Shown here: piece after piece, positions 42,855 to 50,734 of the stretch
How positions within the stretch are numbered: position 1 is the first letter of the stretch
Layout of the letters: each line of letters opens with the position of its first letter
From: Shewanella frigidimarina
Lineage (GTDB): Bacteria > Pseudomonadota > Gammaproteobacteria > Enterobacterales > Shewanellaceae
Assembly (NCBI RefSeq): GCF_003797125.1
Contig: NZ_RKKE01000003.1
Coordinates: 372,001-436,000, forward strand
DNA length: 64,000 bases
Reading direction: 5' to 3'
Translations under genes and position numbers: made by a program
The notes under the pieces: model-generated
Seen by the model: the letters and a program-made list of their open reading frames with translations, nothing else
Databases searched by the model: none
What the model was told of the DNA's origin: nothing

Positions 42855-42899
42855 TGCGACACTATGTCGCATTCATCATATTTATTAGCAGGTTATAAT
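42855..42899 (+). promoter_or_regulatory. Palindrome and -10 box upstream of the copper receptor gene
   Basis: A perfect 7-bp inverted repeat TGCGACACTATGTCGCA (42855-42871) is followed by a consensus TATAAT at 42894-42899. The place of the -35 box is taken by the weak ATTCAT (42871-42876), directly abutting the palindrome. This layout fits an operator or activator site at a promoter with a poor -35. The regulator is not identified. Confidence 0.6.
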
Positions 42900-42970
42900 T
42901 TAACAGACTAATAAACACCTTTGAAATATATTCATCAAAGGTTGATAAAATAACAATAAAGGTGATGACA

Positions 42971-45109
42971 TTGACAAATAAAGTAATGCAAACCATTAAA
43001 TTAAATACTAATTCCCCATGGGTTTACTCATCAATTGCATTGGCTATAATGTTTGCTATTACGCAACCAGTGATGGCTGAACAGTATGATAAGCGAAATA
43101 GTGAAGGCATTGAGCGGGTTGAAGTACATGGACAAGCGGCCAATAACGATTTACTCGGTTCTGCCCAAAACTTATTAAATAAACAAGGTGTAGATTTTTC
43201 TGAAGCGGGTGGCGTATCTGCATTACCGATTTTAAATGGCATGATGGGTGATCGGATCAAAGTGCTCATTGATGGCAGCGACATTACCTCATCATGTGCA
43301 AACCAGATGAACCCGCCACTTTCATATGTGTCAGCCAATCAAATTAGTTCGACCCAAGTGGTTGCTGGAGTCTCTCCGGTGAGCGCCGGTGGCGATAACA
43401 TTGCAGGCGTAATTAACGTCACTAGCTTAACCCCTGTATTTACCGATAGCGACACAGTGACATGGCAAAGTGGTAACATATCTAGCGGTTATCGAAGCAC
43501 CAATGACGCCATTCTCGCAGGTGTAAATGCCACTGTTGCTAGTAAAACATTAAGCTTTAATTACCAAGGATCATTTGAAGATGCAAACAGCTATACAGAT
43601 GCCCATGGTGATAAAGTACTAGACACTTTATACCAATCACAAAATCATGCATTAACCGCTGCTTGGCAAGATGACATTCAACAAGTTGCTGTCAAACTGA
43701 CTCATCAACATATCCCCTTTCAAGGTTTTGCAAACCAGTATATGGACATGACGAATAATGACAGTTATGGCGCATTAGTACGTTATCAACGAACACTTGA
43801 AAACGAAGGCGAGTTCACAGCCCAAGCAAACTGGCACAATGTAGAGCATCAAATGGGCTTCTTTACCGATGAAAAAACCGGCATGATGCCAATGAAAACT
43901 AAGGGTAAAGATTACAGTTACCAACTGCATTGGCAGCTACCAATGAGCTCAGACAGCACCTTATTAATTGGCCAAGAATATTATGTTTATCAACTTGATG
44001 ATACATGGCCTGCGATTGAAGGTTCAGCCATGATGGGTCCCAATGACTATGTCAATATTAATGGTGGCGAACGCCAACGTGCAGCTCTTTATGGCGAGTG
44101 GCAACAAGCACTTAATACAGGTTGGTGGCTGTCTGCAGGTGTTCGTTATGAATACGTATCAACCAGCACAGGTGAGGTTCAGCCTTATAACACCATGAGC
44201 ATGATGGGCATGACCAATGTTAATGCCATAGCCGCAGATGAATTTAATAGCCTATATCGAAAGCGCAATGACAATAACATCGATGCGACCCTTCTTGCTC
44301 GCTATCAACTCAGCGATACTGAAGTGATAGAGCTTGGTTTAGCCCAAAAGAACCGCGCACCCAATTTATATGAGCGATACAGTTGGGGCCAAAGCACCAT
44401 GGCCACAACGATGATTGGCTGGTATGGCGATGCAAACGGCTATATAGGCAACCCAGACCTTAGTGCAGAAACTGCACATACATTGAGTATGGCTTACAAG
44501 CTAGTACAAGATGATTTAGCATTTAGTGCAACAGCTTGGTACAGCAGCATTAACGATTTTATTGATGCCAATGTGGTCAGCAGTTTTAATCGCACAAGCA
44601 TCGATAGTAATAGTCGTCATATTTTACAGTTTACAAATGTGGACGCTAACTTGTTTGGTGCACGCATAGATGCTGAATATCAACTAGCAGACAATGACAC
44701 TGGTAAATGGCTCTTTAACGCTAACATCAACGCAACTCGCGGCGAAAGAGATGACAATGACCAACCGCTGTATCAAATAAAACCTTTGCAAACAGAGCTA
44801 GCTTTACAACAACAGCTAGGTGATTGGCAAAATAGGTTCAGTTGGCAATGGGTTGCAAGTAAAGATCGCGTTGATGAACAGCGTTTAGAAAACACAACTG
44901 ATAGTTATTCACTGCTTAATTTAAGCAGTAGTATCCAATGGCATGATGCCACAATGACCATTGCAGTGAAAAATCTACTGGATGAGTATTATCAACTGCC
45001 TCTGGGGGGTGTCAGTATCGCTGAATATAAGGCTGACAGCAGTAACGGTTTTCAACAAATAGCCGGTTCGGGTCGCTCACTGGAGCTCAATGTCAGTTAC
45101 GTATTCTAG
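42971..45109 (+). CDS. TonB-dependent copper receptor, OprC-like
   Basis: The product is an outer-membrane TonB-dependent receptor with signal peptide (cut after P-V-M-A), a plug domain (I-E-R-V-E-V-H-G; V-L-I-D-G; G-D-N-I-A-G-V-I-N-V) and a 22-strand barrel ending in Val-Phe. Cys109-x3-Met113 and His293-x-Met295 match the C-x3-M/H-x-M copper site described for Pseudomonas OprC, including the spacing of about 180 residues between halves. External loops are Met-rich (M-M-P-M, M-S-M-M-G-M). For the start, AGGTGAT (42960-42966) fits anti-Shine-Dalgarno pairing and points to TTG at 42971; ATG at 42986 is possible and also leaves a good signal peptide. It is divergent from thiC. Confidence 0.85.
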   Translation: MTNKVMQTIKLNTNSPWVYSSIALAIMFAITQPVMAEQYDKRNSEGIERVEVHGQAANNDLLGSAQNLLNKQGVDFSEAGGVSALPILNGMMGDRIKVLIDGSDITSSCANQMNPPLSYVSANQISSTQVVAGVSPVSAGGDNIAGVINVTSLTPVFTDSDTVTWQSGNISSGYRSTNDAILAGVNATVASKTLSFNYQGSFEDANSYTDAHGDKVLDTLYQSQNHALTAAWQDDIQQVAVKLTHQHIPFQGFANQYMDMTNNDSYGALVRYQRTLENEGEFTAQANWHNVEHQMGFFTDEKTGMMPMKTKGKDYSYQLHWQLPMSSDSTLLIGQEYYVYQLDDTWPAIEGSAMMGPNDYVNINGGERQRAALYGEWQQALNTGWWLSAGVRYEYVSTSTGEVQPYNTMSMMGMTNVNAIAADEFNSLYRKRNDNNIDATLLARYQLSDTEVIELGLAQKNRAPNLYERYSWGQSTMATTMIGWYGDANGYIGNPDLSAETAHTLSMAYKLVQDDLAFSATAWYSSINDFIDANVVSSFNRTSIDSNSRHILQFTNVDANLFGARIDAEYQLADNDTGKWLFNANINATRGERDDNDQPLYQIKPLQTELALQQQLGDWQNRFSWQWVASKDRVDEQRLENTTDSYSLLNLSSSIQWHDATMTIAVKNLLDEYYQLPLGGVSIAEYKADSSNGFQQIAGSGRSLELNVSYVF

Positions 45110-45202
45110 TTAACCAGCTATAAGTAATAAGCCGATGCCCTGTAATAATTACCACATTATTGGCTAACCTGAAACGGCAGTTCTGCTGATGTTAAGATAG
45201 AC
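45110..45202. other. Spacer after the copper receptor gene
   Basis: This is the start of a 537-base gene-poor region (45110-45646) that is otherwise filled by two terminator-like hairpins and two decayed tRNA-Asp copies, each listed separately. Nothing else was recognised. Confidence 0.5.
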
Positions 45203-45236
45203 AAAAGCCTCTACATTGCTGTAGAGGCTTTTGTCT
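45203..45236. terminator. Hairpin after the copper receptor gene (tRNA-Asp-type terminator copy)
   Basis: A perfect 13-bp stem AAAAGCCTCTACA/TGTAGAGGCTTTT with TTGC loop. It is a copy of the hairpin behind the intact tRNA-Asp genes, but here it can also terminate the receptor transcript on the plus strand (tail TTTTGTC). Confidence 0.75.
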
Positions 45237-45240
45237 TATT

Positions 45241-45322
45241 TGGCGAAGCAGACGCTGATGTTGAAACAGTGAACCCGCGACCTCCGGCGTGACAGACCGG
45301 TTTCCATTGTTCTGCGATGGAA
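45241..45322 (-). pseudogene. Decayed tRNA-Asp, distal copy
   Basis: It begins TGGCGAAGCAGACG like the CCA end and acceptor arm of tRNA-Asp, then has an unrelated block of about 16 bases in place of the T-arm start, then GAACCCGCGACC, CGGCGTGACAG and ACCGG remnants. The 5' half of the tRNA is unrecognisable. It cannot fold as a tRNA. Confidence 0.75.
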
Positions 45323-45408
45323 TAACATTAATGCGCTGACATTTGATAATCTAGTAGGTATTGCATCCTAGTCTGAATAACCAATTCTGTTAATTTTTGA
45401 ACAGAAAA

Positions 45409-45434
45409 AAGTCCCTACATTGCTGTAGAGGCTT
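45409..45434 (-). terminator. Partly decayed copy of the tRNA-Asp terminator hairpin
   Basis: AAGTCCCTACA/TGTAGAGGCTT with TTGC loop. Two of eleven pairs deviate from the perfect copy at 45203, so the stem is weakened. Confidence 0.55.
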
Positions 45435-45444
45435 TCATCTTATT

Positions 45445-45525
45445 TGGCGGAGCGGACGCTAATGTTGAAACTGTGAACCCGCGACCTACGGCGTGATTGG
45501 CCGGATTCTATTGATCTGCGATGGA
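45445..45525 (-). pseudogene. Decayed tRNA-Asp, middle copy
   Basis: It keeps TGGCGGAGCGGACG exactly as the functional copies, then carries the same foreign block (GCTAATGTTGAAAC) as the distal pseudogene before GAACCCGCGACC, GGCGTGA and GGCCGG remnants. The D arm and 5' acceptor strand are lost. Confidence 0.8.
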
Positions 45526-45604
45526 ATTACATAAATACACTAACATTAGCTCATATGGCTGGTTTCTGGCTAAGTAAAAAAACCAAATCTTTTGATTTTT
45601 CATA

Positions 45605-45640
45605 ATAAAAAAGCCCCTACATTACTGTAGAGGCTTTTTT
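45605..45640 (-). terminator. Terminator of the tRNA-Asp transcript
   Basis: On the minus strand AAGCCTCTACA pairs with TGTAGGGGCTT (one G-U pair) around GTAA and is followed by TTTTTTATTATG, eleven bases after the second tRNA-Asp. Confidence 0.88.
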
Positions 45641-45646
45641 CTTATT

Positions 45647-45723
45647 TGGCGGAGCGGACGGGACTCGAACCCGCGACCCCCGGCGTGACAGGCCGGTATT
45701 CTAACCAACTGAACTACCGCTCC
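45647..45723 (-). tRNA. tRNA-Asp (GUC), promoter-distal copy
   Basis: A 77-nt cloverleaf with encoded CCA, acceptor GGAGCGG/CCGCTCC, anticodon loop CTGTCAC (anticodon GTC) and T arm GGGTTCGAGTCCC. Sequence is identical to the neighbouring copy. Confidence 0.97.
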
Positions 45724-45737
45724 AAAACGGTTTGTAT

Positions 45738-45788
45738 ACACTTAATAAAACTAACAATAGTATAAATATTATCTGTTTTATTAAGTGT
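45738..45788. other. Inverted repeat between the two tRNA-Asp genes
   Basis: A perfect 14-bp inverted repeat ACACTTAATAAAAC (45738-45751) and GTTTTATTAAGTGT (45775-45788) with a 23-base AT-rich loop fills most of the 80-base spacer. In the precursor RNA it would bring the two tRNAs together and may help processing (inference). It lacks a T tail. Confidence 0.8.
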
Positions 45789-45803
45789 AAACAGTCACTT
45801 GAA

Positions 45804-45880
45804 TGGCGGAGCGGACGGGACTCGAACCCGCGACCCCCGGCGTGACAGGCCGGTATTCTAACCAACTGAACTACCGCTCC
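45804..45880 (-). tRNA. tRNA-Asp (GUC), promoter-proximal copy
   Basis: A 77-nt cloverleaf identical to the distal copy, with encoded CCA and anticodon GTC. It is first in the transcript, 16 bases after the -10 box. Confidence 0.97.
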
Positions 45881-45895
45881 ACACAAGTGCGATGA

Positions 45896-45924
45896 ATAAT
45901 AAAGTTGTGATAATTAATCGTCAA
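45896..45924 (-). promoter_or_regulatory. Promoter of the tRNA-Asp genes
   Basis: On the minus strand TTGACG (45924-45919) and TATTAT (45901-45896) are exactly 17 bp apart, 15 bp upstream of the first tRNA-Asp. Confidence 0.8.
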
Positions 45925-46007
45925 CAGTTTTTTAATTGTTTTTGCTCATTTAGTTAAAAAACGTACAACTATCAAGTTTTAGTACAAAAAGCACTCACTT
46001 CCGTGGG

Positions 46008-47345
46008 TTAGTTTTTGTCATCAGGCATACTTAAATCAATATCATCTAGGTCGACGCTTTCTAGAATACTGTCTTTAGGTTTATCCTCATTAACGGGGTT
46101 TTGCTTTAACCTTTCTTCCGCCGCAGCCATCGCCTTTGCCAGCGTTTGTTTTTTACGCCATATAACCAAACCGATAATACCAACAAAAAAGAGTACGCCA
46201 TTAATGGTAATAATCCAGAACATTGCATCGTCTTTAGCTACTTTCTCTTCAATTTCTGCTTGAATGGCCGCTTTTTCAGCAAGTTCTTCAACTGATGGAG
46301 GTGGAGCTGGCGGCTCTACTAAATTAAAAAACATTTCAGGTAAATTGAGCACAATTTCTCGGCCATCAACCGTCGTAGAAACCGCACTGCCTTTAACACG
46401 ATAACTGCCAAACTCAGTCACTTTAGGTAAGTATAATATTTGATCTGCACTGGTCATGGTTTGCAAGGTGATAGGCAGCAACAATCCTGCAGGGCCGACT
46501 AAATCAAACTCAAAATGCGTTTCTGCTAATTTCACCACAGATTCATCAACGGTTAATTGTATCTGCCATATGCCTTTTAATGGATCACTATTAGGCACCA
46601 TTTTGACTGTAATTGGTTGTGGCGATAAAGCAAACGGCATCACATATTCACGCTCAAATATATTATTTCGGGCAGTAACATTCAGTACATAATGACCGGT
46701 AGGTTGTTGTAAATTATGGTTTCCGGTAAAGATGCCATCATCAGGGGCTTCGTCTAACAATTCACCATTGTCTTTATAGGCACCGACAATAATAGTGCCC
46801 GTTGCAAAGTTATCGTCAGTAGGAAGATGCTCACTCGCAAACCGAGCAGTCCATTCAACCATATACTCCAAACCCGGCATTCTCATGGTTAAATTATCAC
46901 CCAAGAGTCTTGCTGTTACTTTCAACCTTTCGCCCTGATAAAGTGGTTGCGGTAACGGTTGCACTGCAATGTCTAATGCAGATATTTTTTTTATTGTCGA
47001 CCCTTCAACCACACTTCCCAATAACTGCCAAGGCCCTGGCATTGGTTTTTCGATATAAATCATATCAGCAGCAATACCGTCTACCCATTTTACCGTTTGA
47101 GGATGACGATTTGAGTACCATTTACTGCCATCAGGTAAAATGACCACGACAGGGGCGGAACCATAGCTTCGTTGGATAACCAACGTTAAATGATCGACCA
47201 TGTGATCGATTCGAAAACGATTTTTAAGTTCTGCTGCTTGCGATGCATTGACCACTGCAGCCTGGGCATTAGGTTGCCACGCTAAGATAAGACTCAGCAA
47301 CAATAAACAAAGAATAGCAAGATAACCGGCGCGAGTAGCACTCAT
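46008..47345 (-). CDS. TIGR03503-type periplasmic/membrane protein of unknown function
   Basis: From the ATG at 47345 the product is 445 residues: signal peptide (about 1-30, ..A-W-Q-P-N-A-Q-A-A), a periplasmic region of beta-rich domains (E-G-S-T-I-K-K, P-D-D-G-I-F-T-G with a bacterial Ig-like/Cna-like style), a Pro/Glu hinge (P-A-P-P-P-S-V-E-E-L), one membrane helix at about 375-395 and an acidic C-terminal tail in the cytoplasm. Extended starts up to 47537 overlap dnaQ and lack homology character. The gene begins 10 bases after the dnaQ stop. This family accompanies dnaQ in Shewanella and Vibrio as I recall. No function is known. Confidence 0.75.
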   Translation of the reverse strand: MSATRAGYLAILCLLLLSLILAWQPNAQAAVVNASQAAELKNRFRIDHMVDHLTLVIQRSYGSAPVVVILPDGSKWYSNRHPQTVKWVDGIAADMIYIEKPMPGPWQLLGSVVEGSTIKKISALDIAVQPLPQPLYQGERLKVTARLLGDNLTMRMPGLEYMVEWTARFASEHLPTDDNFATGTIIVGAYKDNGELLDEAPDDGIFTGNHNLQQPTGHYVLNVTARNNIFEREYVMPFALSPQPITVKMVPNSDPLKGIWQIQLTVDESVVKLAETHFEFDLVGPAGLLLPITLQTMTSADQILYLPKVTEFGSYRVKGSAVSTTVDGREIVLNLPEMFFNLVEPPAPPPSVEELAEKAAIQAEIEEKVAKDDAMFWIITINGVLFFVGIIGLVIWRKKQTLAKAMAAAEERLKQNPVNEDKPKDSILESVDLDDIDLSMPDDKN

Positions 47346-47355
47346 AAAGGTTGGT

Positions 47356-48084
47356 TTACCCTCTCCAGAGACATTTACCTGACTTCGCAATGAGGTCAAG
47401 TCGTTGTTCGTGTAATAGTATTTCATCGGCAGATGCACCAACGACTTTAAGATTAAACGCCGAAGGATCGATATTTTTAATTCCGCCACCTTCTTGACCC
47501 GCTTTTTCATTAGACAAATTAAACTTAATTTGTCCACCAGTCATGATTAAATAAACATCAGCAAGAATTTCCGCATCGAGTAATGCGCCGTGATAAGTGC
47601 GGCGGCCATTATCGATACCATAACGTCGACACAATGCATCTAGATTGTTTTTTTGGCCTGGATGCAGACGTTTGGCAATGGCCAAACTGTCGAGAATACT
47701 GCAAATTTCTTTGGTTTTAGGCCCAATTGGATTGAGTTTTGAAAACTCATGGTCCATAAAGCTCACATCGAAGTTGGCGTTATGAGCGACAATTTCAGCA
47801 CCATCGATAAAATCGATAAAATCTTTGGCTATTTGATGAAAACGCGGTTCGTTGGCCACACGGTCATTGGTAATACCGTGAACTTGAATTGCCTCTTCAT
47901 CAATCGCTTGACCAGGATTAATATATTGGTGATACGTTCGACCTGTTAAGCGACGATTAATCACTTCAACACAACCAATTTCAATAATGCGATGGCCCAC
48001 ATAAATAGGTCCACCCGCTTGGTTCATACCGGTAGTTTCGGTATCGAGGATCACTTGACGACTTGCACTAGAAATAATGTTCAT
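47356..48084 (-). CDS. dnaQ: DNA polymerase III epsilon subunit (3'-5' proofreading exonuclease)
   Basis: DnaQ is the proofreading subunit of the replicative polymerase. The 242-residue product has Exo I L-D-T-E-T-T-G (Asp14, Glu16), Exo II H-N-A-N-F-D, and Exo III with H-G-A-L-L-D-A-E. The C-terminal tail would bind the alpha subunit. It is divergent from rnhA, the conserved enterobacterial arrangement, with both promoters in the 77-base gap. Confidence 0.97.
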   Translation of the reverse strand: MNIISSASRQVILDTETTGMNQAGGPIYVGHRIIEIGCVEVINRRLTGRTYHQYINPGQAIDEEAIQVHGITNDRVANEPRFHQIAKDFIDFIDGAEIVAHNANFDVSFMDHEFSKLNPIGPKTKEICSILDSLAIAKRLHPGQKNNLDALCRRYGIDNGRRTYHGALLDAEILADVYLIMTGGQIKFNLSNEKAGQEGGGIKNIDPSAFNLKVVGASADEILLHEQRLDLIAKSGKCLWRG

Positions 48085-48161
48085 ATTTTTTACTCATTCA
48101 GCCCTCGCCTTTGTATAAATTGAGTATACTGGCGCGAATATTTCGCTATGGTAACAACTTG

Positions 48162-48635
48162 ATGGCCGAACTCAAACAGCTGTATATTTTTACTGATGGC
48201 TCTTGCTTAGGAAATCCAGGACCTGGCGGTTATGGCGTGGTAATGAAATATAAACATCAGCAACATGAAATCGCCGATGGATTCTCATTAACAACCAATA
48301 ATCGTATGGAACTTTTAGCCCCAATTATCGCGTTAGAAACGTTATACGAACCCTGTAATATTATTTTAACCAGCGATAGCCAGTATATGCGCCAAGGTAT
48401 TATGACTTGGATCCATGGTTGGAAGAAAAAAGGCTGGATAACCTCAACTAAACAACCGGTCAAAAACGTCGATTTATGGAAGCGTCTAGATGCGGTAAGT
48501 CAATTACACAAGATTGACTGGCACTGGGTAAAAGGCCATGCAGGCCATATTGAAAATGAACGTTGCGACGTATTGGCACGCAAAGCAGCCGAAGCTAAAC
48601 CTCAACAAGTTGATACTGGTTATAATCCTGAATAA
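48162..48635 (+). CDS. rnhA: Ribonuclease HI
   Basis: RNase HI degrades the RNA strand of RNA-DNA hybrids. The ATG at 48162 gives 157 residues, the usual size; a longer frame from 48111 runs into the dnaQ promoter area. Catalytic residues are visible in F-T-D-G-S (Asp12), R-M-E-L (Glu), S-D-S-Q-Y (Asp), and the H-x-G-H..E-N-E-R-C-D loop (His and Asp). Confidence 0.97.
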   Translation: MAELKQLYIFTDGSCLGNPGPGGYGVVMKYKHQQHEIADGFSLTTNNRMELLAPIIALETLYEPCNIILTSDSQYMRQGIMTWIHGWKKKGWITSTKQPVKNVDLWKRLDAVSQLHKIDWHWVKGHAGHIENERCDVLARKAAEAKPQQVDTGYNPE

Positions 48636-48674
48636 TTCGGTTTTAGTTATTTAACCTTCGCGCTGGATGATCAC

Positions 48675-48845
48675 AGTTATCAAACTGTTCTTTGCCATGC
48701 TAACAGGGTTGCACTGACCTGCAATAAGCTAGATATTGACTCGTCAATCAGCCCTGTTAGTACAAAATGGCATATTGATATGAAAATAGTTCAAATATTC
48801 AGGTGTTGGCTTTCGGACTTCATATCTTAAACCGAGCGGAGGTTA
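48675..48845. repeat. Structured intergenic element, copy A
   Basis: A segment in the convergent gap between rnhA and the methyltransferase gene that is clearly related to 52541-52715. Its core (48700-48760) has a nested fold: outer stem CTAACAGGG/CCCTGTTAG, and inside it two hairpins TTGCA/TGCAA (48709-48724) and ATTGAC/GTCAAT (48735-48748). No coding frame lies in it. Confidence 0.7.
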
Positions 48846-48848
48846 TTT

Positions 48849-49628
48849 TTATGATTTTGAACGGTTCAATGTCTGGGTCTCAATACTCGGAGTATGAGTT
48901 AATCCGTTACGGCCAGCCGATGGCGCCGTTGACCAGTTGGGTGCTTTTACCTTCGACTTATCTTTAATCGGTGTAAGTGGAGTCGTCATTTTGCGAGCCA
49001 CAATTAAGTAAACACTGCCGGTACTAGGTAGCCAGTTAGCGATACTTTTTTGCCACAATGGTGCTTGTTGAGGCTTGCTCGGTTGATTAGGTGTGCTGAC
49101 CCCGCGTTGGCCTAATAACGAATGGTACATTAACCGTTCATCTGCTAATACTTTATATCCCAGTAACCCAAGCCAATCTTTTACCCTTGATGGCATAAAA
49201 AACTGCCCGTTCCAAGGTAATTTAGTTTGATATTTTGGCAAGATTTTGCCTATAAAAGCTGGACTGATGGGATTAAAGCCGACAATAAAAATATAACCAC
49301 TGCTGATGAGCACTCGGTCGAACTCTCGTAAAATTTGATAAGGATCAGATTCAAATTCTAATAGAAAACAACTTAACACCGCATCAATTGCACTTTGTTG
49401 TACGGGTAAATGATGCGGATCAGCCTGAATATTCGCATCTGAGCCGTCATAGACAGAAAAATGTCGTGCGATGTTGCAATGTAAACTGTTTAACTGGCTA
49501 CTTAACGCCCCGGCTTTAAGAAAATGATAGCCAAATATTCGCGGCCACCAAGGGGCTAATTTAGCTTCAATCTCAGCTTGCAATAATTCACCAAAAGGCA
49601 AATCTTGCCAAATAAGGGGTTTTAACAT
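48849..49628 (-). CDS. SAM-dependent methyltransferase, YafS-like
   Basis: The 259-residue product (ATG at 49628) lies between rnhA and gloB, the position of yafS in E. coli. It has the distinctive A-D-P-H-H-L-P-V-Q-Q-S-A-I-D-A-V-L segment, then L-L-E-F-E-S-D-P and L-R-E-F-D-R-V-L..G-F-N-P-I-S-P, of a small methyltransferase group. The glycine-rich motif I is poorly kept (the corresponding place reads F-S-V-Y-D-G-S-D). The Thr/Pro/Lys-rich C terminus is low-complexity. Substrate unknown. Confidence 0.8.
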   Translation of the reverse strand: MLKPLIWQDLPFGELLQAEIEAKLAPWWPRIFGYHFLKAGALSSQLNSLHCNIARHFSVYDGSDANIQADPHHLPVQQSAIDAVLSCFLLEFESDPYQILREFDRVLISSGYIFIVGFNPISPAFIGKILPKYQTKLPWNGQFFMPSRVKDWLGLLGYKVLADERLMYHSLLGQRGVSTPNQPSKPQQAPLWQKSIANWLPSTGSVYLIVARKMTTPLTPIKDKSKVKAPNWSTAPSAGRNGLTHTPSIETQTLNRSKS

Positions 49629-49804
49629 GGAGCCCGCCAACTAATACTTTGCAAAAATGTCATATTTTCTCAACCCATCAACTTTACCATAGCTTGTTTG
49701 ATGTTCAGCTAACCATCATTGATACTTTCAGAATAACTTCACTTGAAGTTATTTAACGATATCCGTTACCCTAACAGATAGTCAATCATCACTCGAGTCA
49801 GATT

Positions 49805-50584
49805 ATGCTTAACGTTCACGCCATTCCAGCTTTTAATGACAACTACCTTTGGTTAATTCATCAAACAAGTAGCCTTGATGCTTACGTAGTTGATCCAGGC
49901 TGTGGCCAAAGTGTTATCGATTATTTAGCCACCACAGAACTTAACTTAGTCGGTATTCTCATTACCCACCACCACAGCGACCACACTGGCGGTATAAAAC
50001 AACTGCAACAGCACTTCAACAATAGTCTTATTGTTTATGGTCCGAGTAACGAACGTATCGATGGTTTAACCCACCCATTAACAGTTACATCGGATATAAA
50101 TATTGAGATACCTCATTTAGGGCTTACTCAGGTGATAGCCGTACCAGGACATACTTTAGGTCATATTGCCTACTATATTGATGATAAATTATTTTGTGGC
50201 GACACCTTATTCAGTGGCGGATGTGGACGGTTATTCGAAGGCACTCCGACGCAAATGCTGCAATCGTTGACCGTGTTGGCAAACTTACCCGACCAAACCC
50301 AAGTTTTCTGTGCTCATGAATACACACAATCCAACCTTAATTTCGCCTTACATGTCACACCCAATAATTTACAGTTGATTGATTATGCCCATAAAGTTAA
50401 TCAATTACGCTCACAAAACATACCAACCATCCCTAGCACAATCGCGACAGAAAAAGCCATAAACCCGTTCCTACGTTGTCATATAAATGAGACTCAAGTC
50501 GCAATATCAACAGAATACAAAATAGCGAATATAGATGATATTCAGACATTTACATTATTAAGGGAATGGAAAAATCAATTTTAG
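49805..50584 (+). CDS. gloB: Hydroxyacylglutathione hydrolase (glyoxalase II)
   Basis: GloB hydrolyses S-lactoylglutathione to lactate and glutathione, completing the pathway begun by GloA. The 259-residue product has the metallo-beta-lactamase signature T-H-H-H-S-D-H (54-60) with both metal-site sets, the G-H-T-x-G-H and D-T-L-F-S-G-G-C-G-R motifs and the C-terminal glutathione-binding helix (N-P-F-L-R). It is divergent from the yafS-like gene. Confidence 0.96.
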   Translation: MLNVHAIPAFNDNYLWLIHQTSSLDAYVVDPGCGQSVIDYLATTELNLVGILITHHHSDHTGGIKQLQQHFNNSLIVYGPSNERIDGLTHPLTVTSDINIEIPHLGLTQVIAVPGHTLGHIAYYIDDKLFCGDTLFSGGCGRLFEGTPTQMLQSLTVLANLPDQTQVFCAHEYTQSNLNFALHVTPNNLQLIDYAHKVNQLRSQNIPTIPSTIATEKAINPFLRCHINETQVAISTEYKIANIDDIQTFTLLREWKNQF

Positions 50585-50734
50585 ATTAACATGAAAACAC
50601 TTTAATAAGACATGCCAAATAATTTAATCTACAATGCCAAACTGAACTAAAGCATGTCCAAAAGAGTCTCATAGGCATTTGGTATGTTCGCCCTTTTTTT
50701 TACGCCCTGAGAACTTGAGGAAGTGTATCTTCAA

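Noticed and set aside
45701-45886. 61-codon minus-strand frame containing V-V-Q-L-V-R-I-P-A-C-H-A
   Set aside because: It is the translation of the tRNA-Asp gene.
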